5,321 bases of DNA from an uncultured Collinsella sp. GTDB taxonomy: Bacteria > Actinomycetota > Coriobacteriia > Coriobacteriales > Coriobacteriaceae. Position 1 is the first letter of the stretch. Each line of letters starts with the position of its first letter. Positions 3,574 through 5,321 of this stretch are shown here, piece by piece. Position numbers and translations under genes: made by a program. The notes beneath the pieces were generated by a model. That model was not told where the DNA came from. It saw only the letters and a list, made by a program, of their open reading frames with translations, and did no database searches. The stretch spans positions 1-5,321 of the forward strand of contig CAKUHM010000108.1 of NCBI GenBank assembly GCA_934655835.1. Reading direction: 5' to 3'.

Positions 3574-5321
3574 ATGGGTGCTCCCAAGACCGGCAACGTA
3601 AGGAACGTGGTGCTCGTAGGCCAAGGCGGGGTGGGCAAGACTTCACTCGCCGAGGCCATGCTCCACCTTTCCGGCAAGACCGCCCGCCTGGGCGGCCACG
3701 ACGGCACCAAGCCCACGCTCGACTATGACCCCGAAGAGGTCAGGCGTGCATTTTCCATCTCGACGACCATTGCGCCGATCGACTGGAAGGGCGCGCGCAT
3801 CAACGTGCTCGATGCCCCGTGCTACCCCGATTTTATCGGCGACGCCTTTGCCGCGATGAGCGTCTGCGAGACGGCTCTGTTTGTGGTCGACGCCGAGGCC
3901 GGCCCGCAGCCTACGACGGTTAAGCTCTGGTATGCCGCCGAGGACCTGCGCCTGGCGCGCGCGGTGTTCGTGAATCGCCTGTCGCGTCCCGAGGCCAGTT
4001 TTGCGACCACCATGGAGCTGCTGCAGGAGCGCTTTGGCACGCGTTTGGGCGCCGTGACCCTTCCCTGGGGCGAGGGCGAGGACTTTGACGGCATCATCGA
4101 CCTGGTGCGCATGAAGGCGCGCCACTGCAACGGCGCCGAGGCTGTTGAGTCGGAGATTCCCGAGGAGTATCGTGCCCAGGCCGAGGAGGCCCACGACCAT
4201 CTGTGCGAGCTGGTGGCCGAGGCCGACGACGAGCTGATGATGAAGTACCTGGAAGGCGAGGAGACACTGACGCAGGAGGAGCTCGAGGGTCTGTTGTCCA
4301 AGGCGATCGCCGAGCGCATCTTTGTGCCGGTCTTTGCGGGCGATTGCATTAAGGAGCAGGGCGTCAACTCGCTGATGGACGACATCGCCACGTACTTCCC
4401 GGCGCCGACCGACTACGGCGAGATGCCGCTCATCGACGGCGATTCGCTCAAGATCTCGAGCGATGACGACCGCCCGGTGGCGTTTGTGTTTAAGACGCTG
4501 GCTGATCCGCAGCAGGGTCGTATTAGCTTTATCAAGGTGTTGACGGGCACGCTTGAGCCGGGCCTTGAGCTCGTCAACGCCCGCACGCGCAAGAGCGACC
4601 GTCTGGCTCACCTGTATGTGATGTGCGGCCGCGACATGACCGAGGTCGGTCACGCCTATGCCGGCGATATTATCGTGGCGCCCAAGCTGGCTGCCGAGAC
4701 GGGCGACACGCTCTCCATTACCGGTAAGGTCGAGGCGGCGGCGTTTAAGTTCCCCAACTCGCAGTACCGCATCGCCATCGAGGCCGAGAACCGCGGCGAC
4801 GAGGAAAAGCTCTACACGTTTATCGAAAAGGCATGCAAGGCCGATCCGACCATGAGCATCGACCGCGACGAGGAGACTGGCCAGACCATCATCTCCGCCG
4901 TGGGCGAGGCGCAGGTTTCGGTGCTACTCAACCGCCTGGAGGACCGCACCAAGGTTGCGGCCAAGAGCGTGCCGATCCGCATTCCGTATCGCGAGACCAT
5001 TCGCCGCACGGCAAGCGCCCAGGGTCGCCACAAGAAGCAGACCGGTGGTGCCGGCCAGTACGGCGACTGCTGGCTGCGCGTTGAGCCGCTTATTGGGCCC
5101 GACGGTACGAGTGACGGCTACGAGTTTGTGGACGAGGTCGTGGGCGGCCGCATTCCGCGCTCGCTCATCCCCGCCGTGGACAAGGGCGTCCAGGAGACCA
5201 TGAAGGACGGCATCATTGCCGGCTACCCGCTTACGGGCATTCGTGTGGCTGTGTACGACGGCTCGTATCACAGCGTCGACTCCAACGAGATGGCGTTCCG
5301 CGCGGCGGCTCGCATCGGCCT
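3574..5321 (+). CDS. EF-G-like protein of the EF-G2 type with degenerate GTPase motifs (3' end outside window)
   Basis: 582 codons are present; relatives are about 680-700 residues, so roughly the last hundred (end of domain IV and domain V) are missing. Order: G domain about 9-280, domain II about 300-385, domain III 394-465, domain IV from 466. Domain IV carries GRHKKQTGGAGQYG (484-497) and HSVDSNEMAF (566-575), typical of the EF-G-like family rather than FusA proper. The P-loop GQGGVGKTS (16-24) is intact. Other motifs are altered: switch I reads RRAFS (57-61) where EF-G has RGIT/S, G3 reads DAPCY (80-84) instead of DTPGH, G4 reads NRLS (134-137) instead of NKMD, and domain III reads GEAQV (444-448) instead of GELHL. 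Canonical EF-G moves tRNAs on the ribosome; this protein may bind nucleotide weakly or act in a regulatory way (inference). The start has AAGGAGGT at 3562-3569. It is a single gene after a terminator, probably its own unit. Confidence 0.88.
   Translation, partial: MGAPKTGNVRNVVLVGQGGVGKTSLAEAMLHLSGKTARLGGHDGTKPTLDYDPEEVRRAFSISTTIAPIDWKGARINVLDAPCYPDFIGDAFAAMSVCETALFVVDAEAGPQPTTVKLWYAAEDLRLARAVFVNRLSRPEASFATTMELLQERFGTRLGAVTLPWGEGEDFDGIIDLVRMKARHCNGAEAVESEIPEEYRAQAEEAHDHLCELVAEADDELMMKYLEGEETLTQEELEGLLSKAIAERIFVPVFAGDCIKEQGVNSLMDDIATYFPAPTDYGEMPLIDGDSLKISSDDDRPVAFVFKTLADPQQGRISFIKVLTGTLEPGLELVNARTRKSDRLAHLYVMCGRDMTEVGHAYAGDIIVAPKLAAETGDTLSITGKVEAAAFKFPNSQYRIAIEAENRGDEEKLYTFIEKACKADPTMSIDRDEETGQTIISAVGEAQVSVLLNRLEDRTKVAAKSVPIRIPYRETIRRTASAQGRHKKQTGGAGQYGDCWLRVEPLIGPDGTSDGYEFVDEVVGGRIPRSLIPAVDKGVQETMKDGIIAGYPLTGIRVAVYDGSYHSVDSNEMAFRAAARIG

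Noticed and set aside
3643..4653. A 336-codon minus-strand frame opposite the EF-G-like gene
   Set aside because: The plus strand has EF-G domains throughout. The antisense protein is His/Arg/Leu-rich, without recognisable motifs.

Overview
The window looks like chromosomal DNA of a high-GC Gram-positive gut bacterium. Protein style (a Tat-type lipoprotein binding protein, an EF-G2-like factor of actinobacterial type) and GC-ending codons suggest Actinomycetota, most likely Coriobacteriia such as Collinsella. That placement is inference from memory of these families, not a database result.

Layout: (1) Positions 1-335, minus strand, hold the N-terminal part of an RlmD/TrmA-family RNA (uracil-C5) methyltransferase that runs off the left edge. 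(2) Positions 336-757 are a divergent 422-bp intergenic region. It carries a perfect 35-bp inverted repeat with a further hairpin inside it, a 17-bp direct repeat with an 81-bp period, and a promoter with repeated TAAAGTG motifs in front of the next gene. (3) Positions 758-3276, plus strand, are a three-gene polar amino acid ABC importer: lipoprotein solute-binding protein, permease and ATPase. A 173-bp gap rich in palindromes splits permease from ATPase. (4) A strong intrinsic terminator lies at 3298-3333. (5) A roughly 240-bp leader with hairpins precedes an EF-G-like gene (3574 to the right edge, 3' end missing) whose GTPase motifs are degenerate.

How the genes work together: the binding protein is anchored outside the membrane and captures an amino acid, the permease forms the channel (probably as a homodimer), and the ATPase drives transport. 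The promoter at about 674-702 probably serves all three genes, with hairpins between genes able to grade expression. The methyltransferase and the EF-G-like protein are separate ribosome or RNA-related units flanking the importer.

The points most worth a second look are the long perfect inverted repeat at 443-581, the palindromic element inside the transport operon at 2382-2480, and the EF-G-like protein that keeps its P-loop but has lost consensus residues in G2, G3, G4 and domain III. No CRISPR array, rRNA, tRNA, transposase or phage gene was seen.
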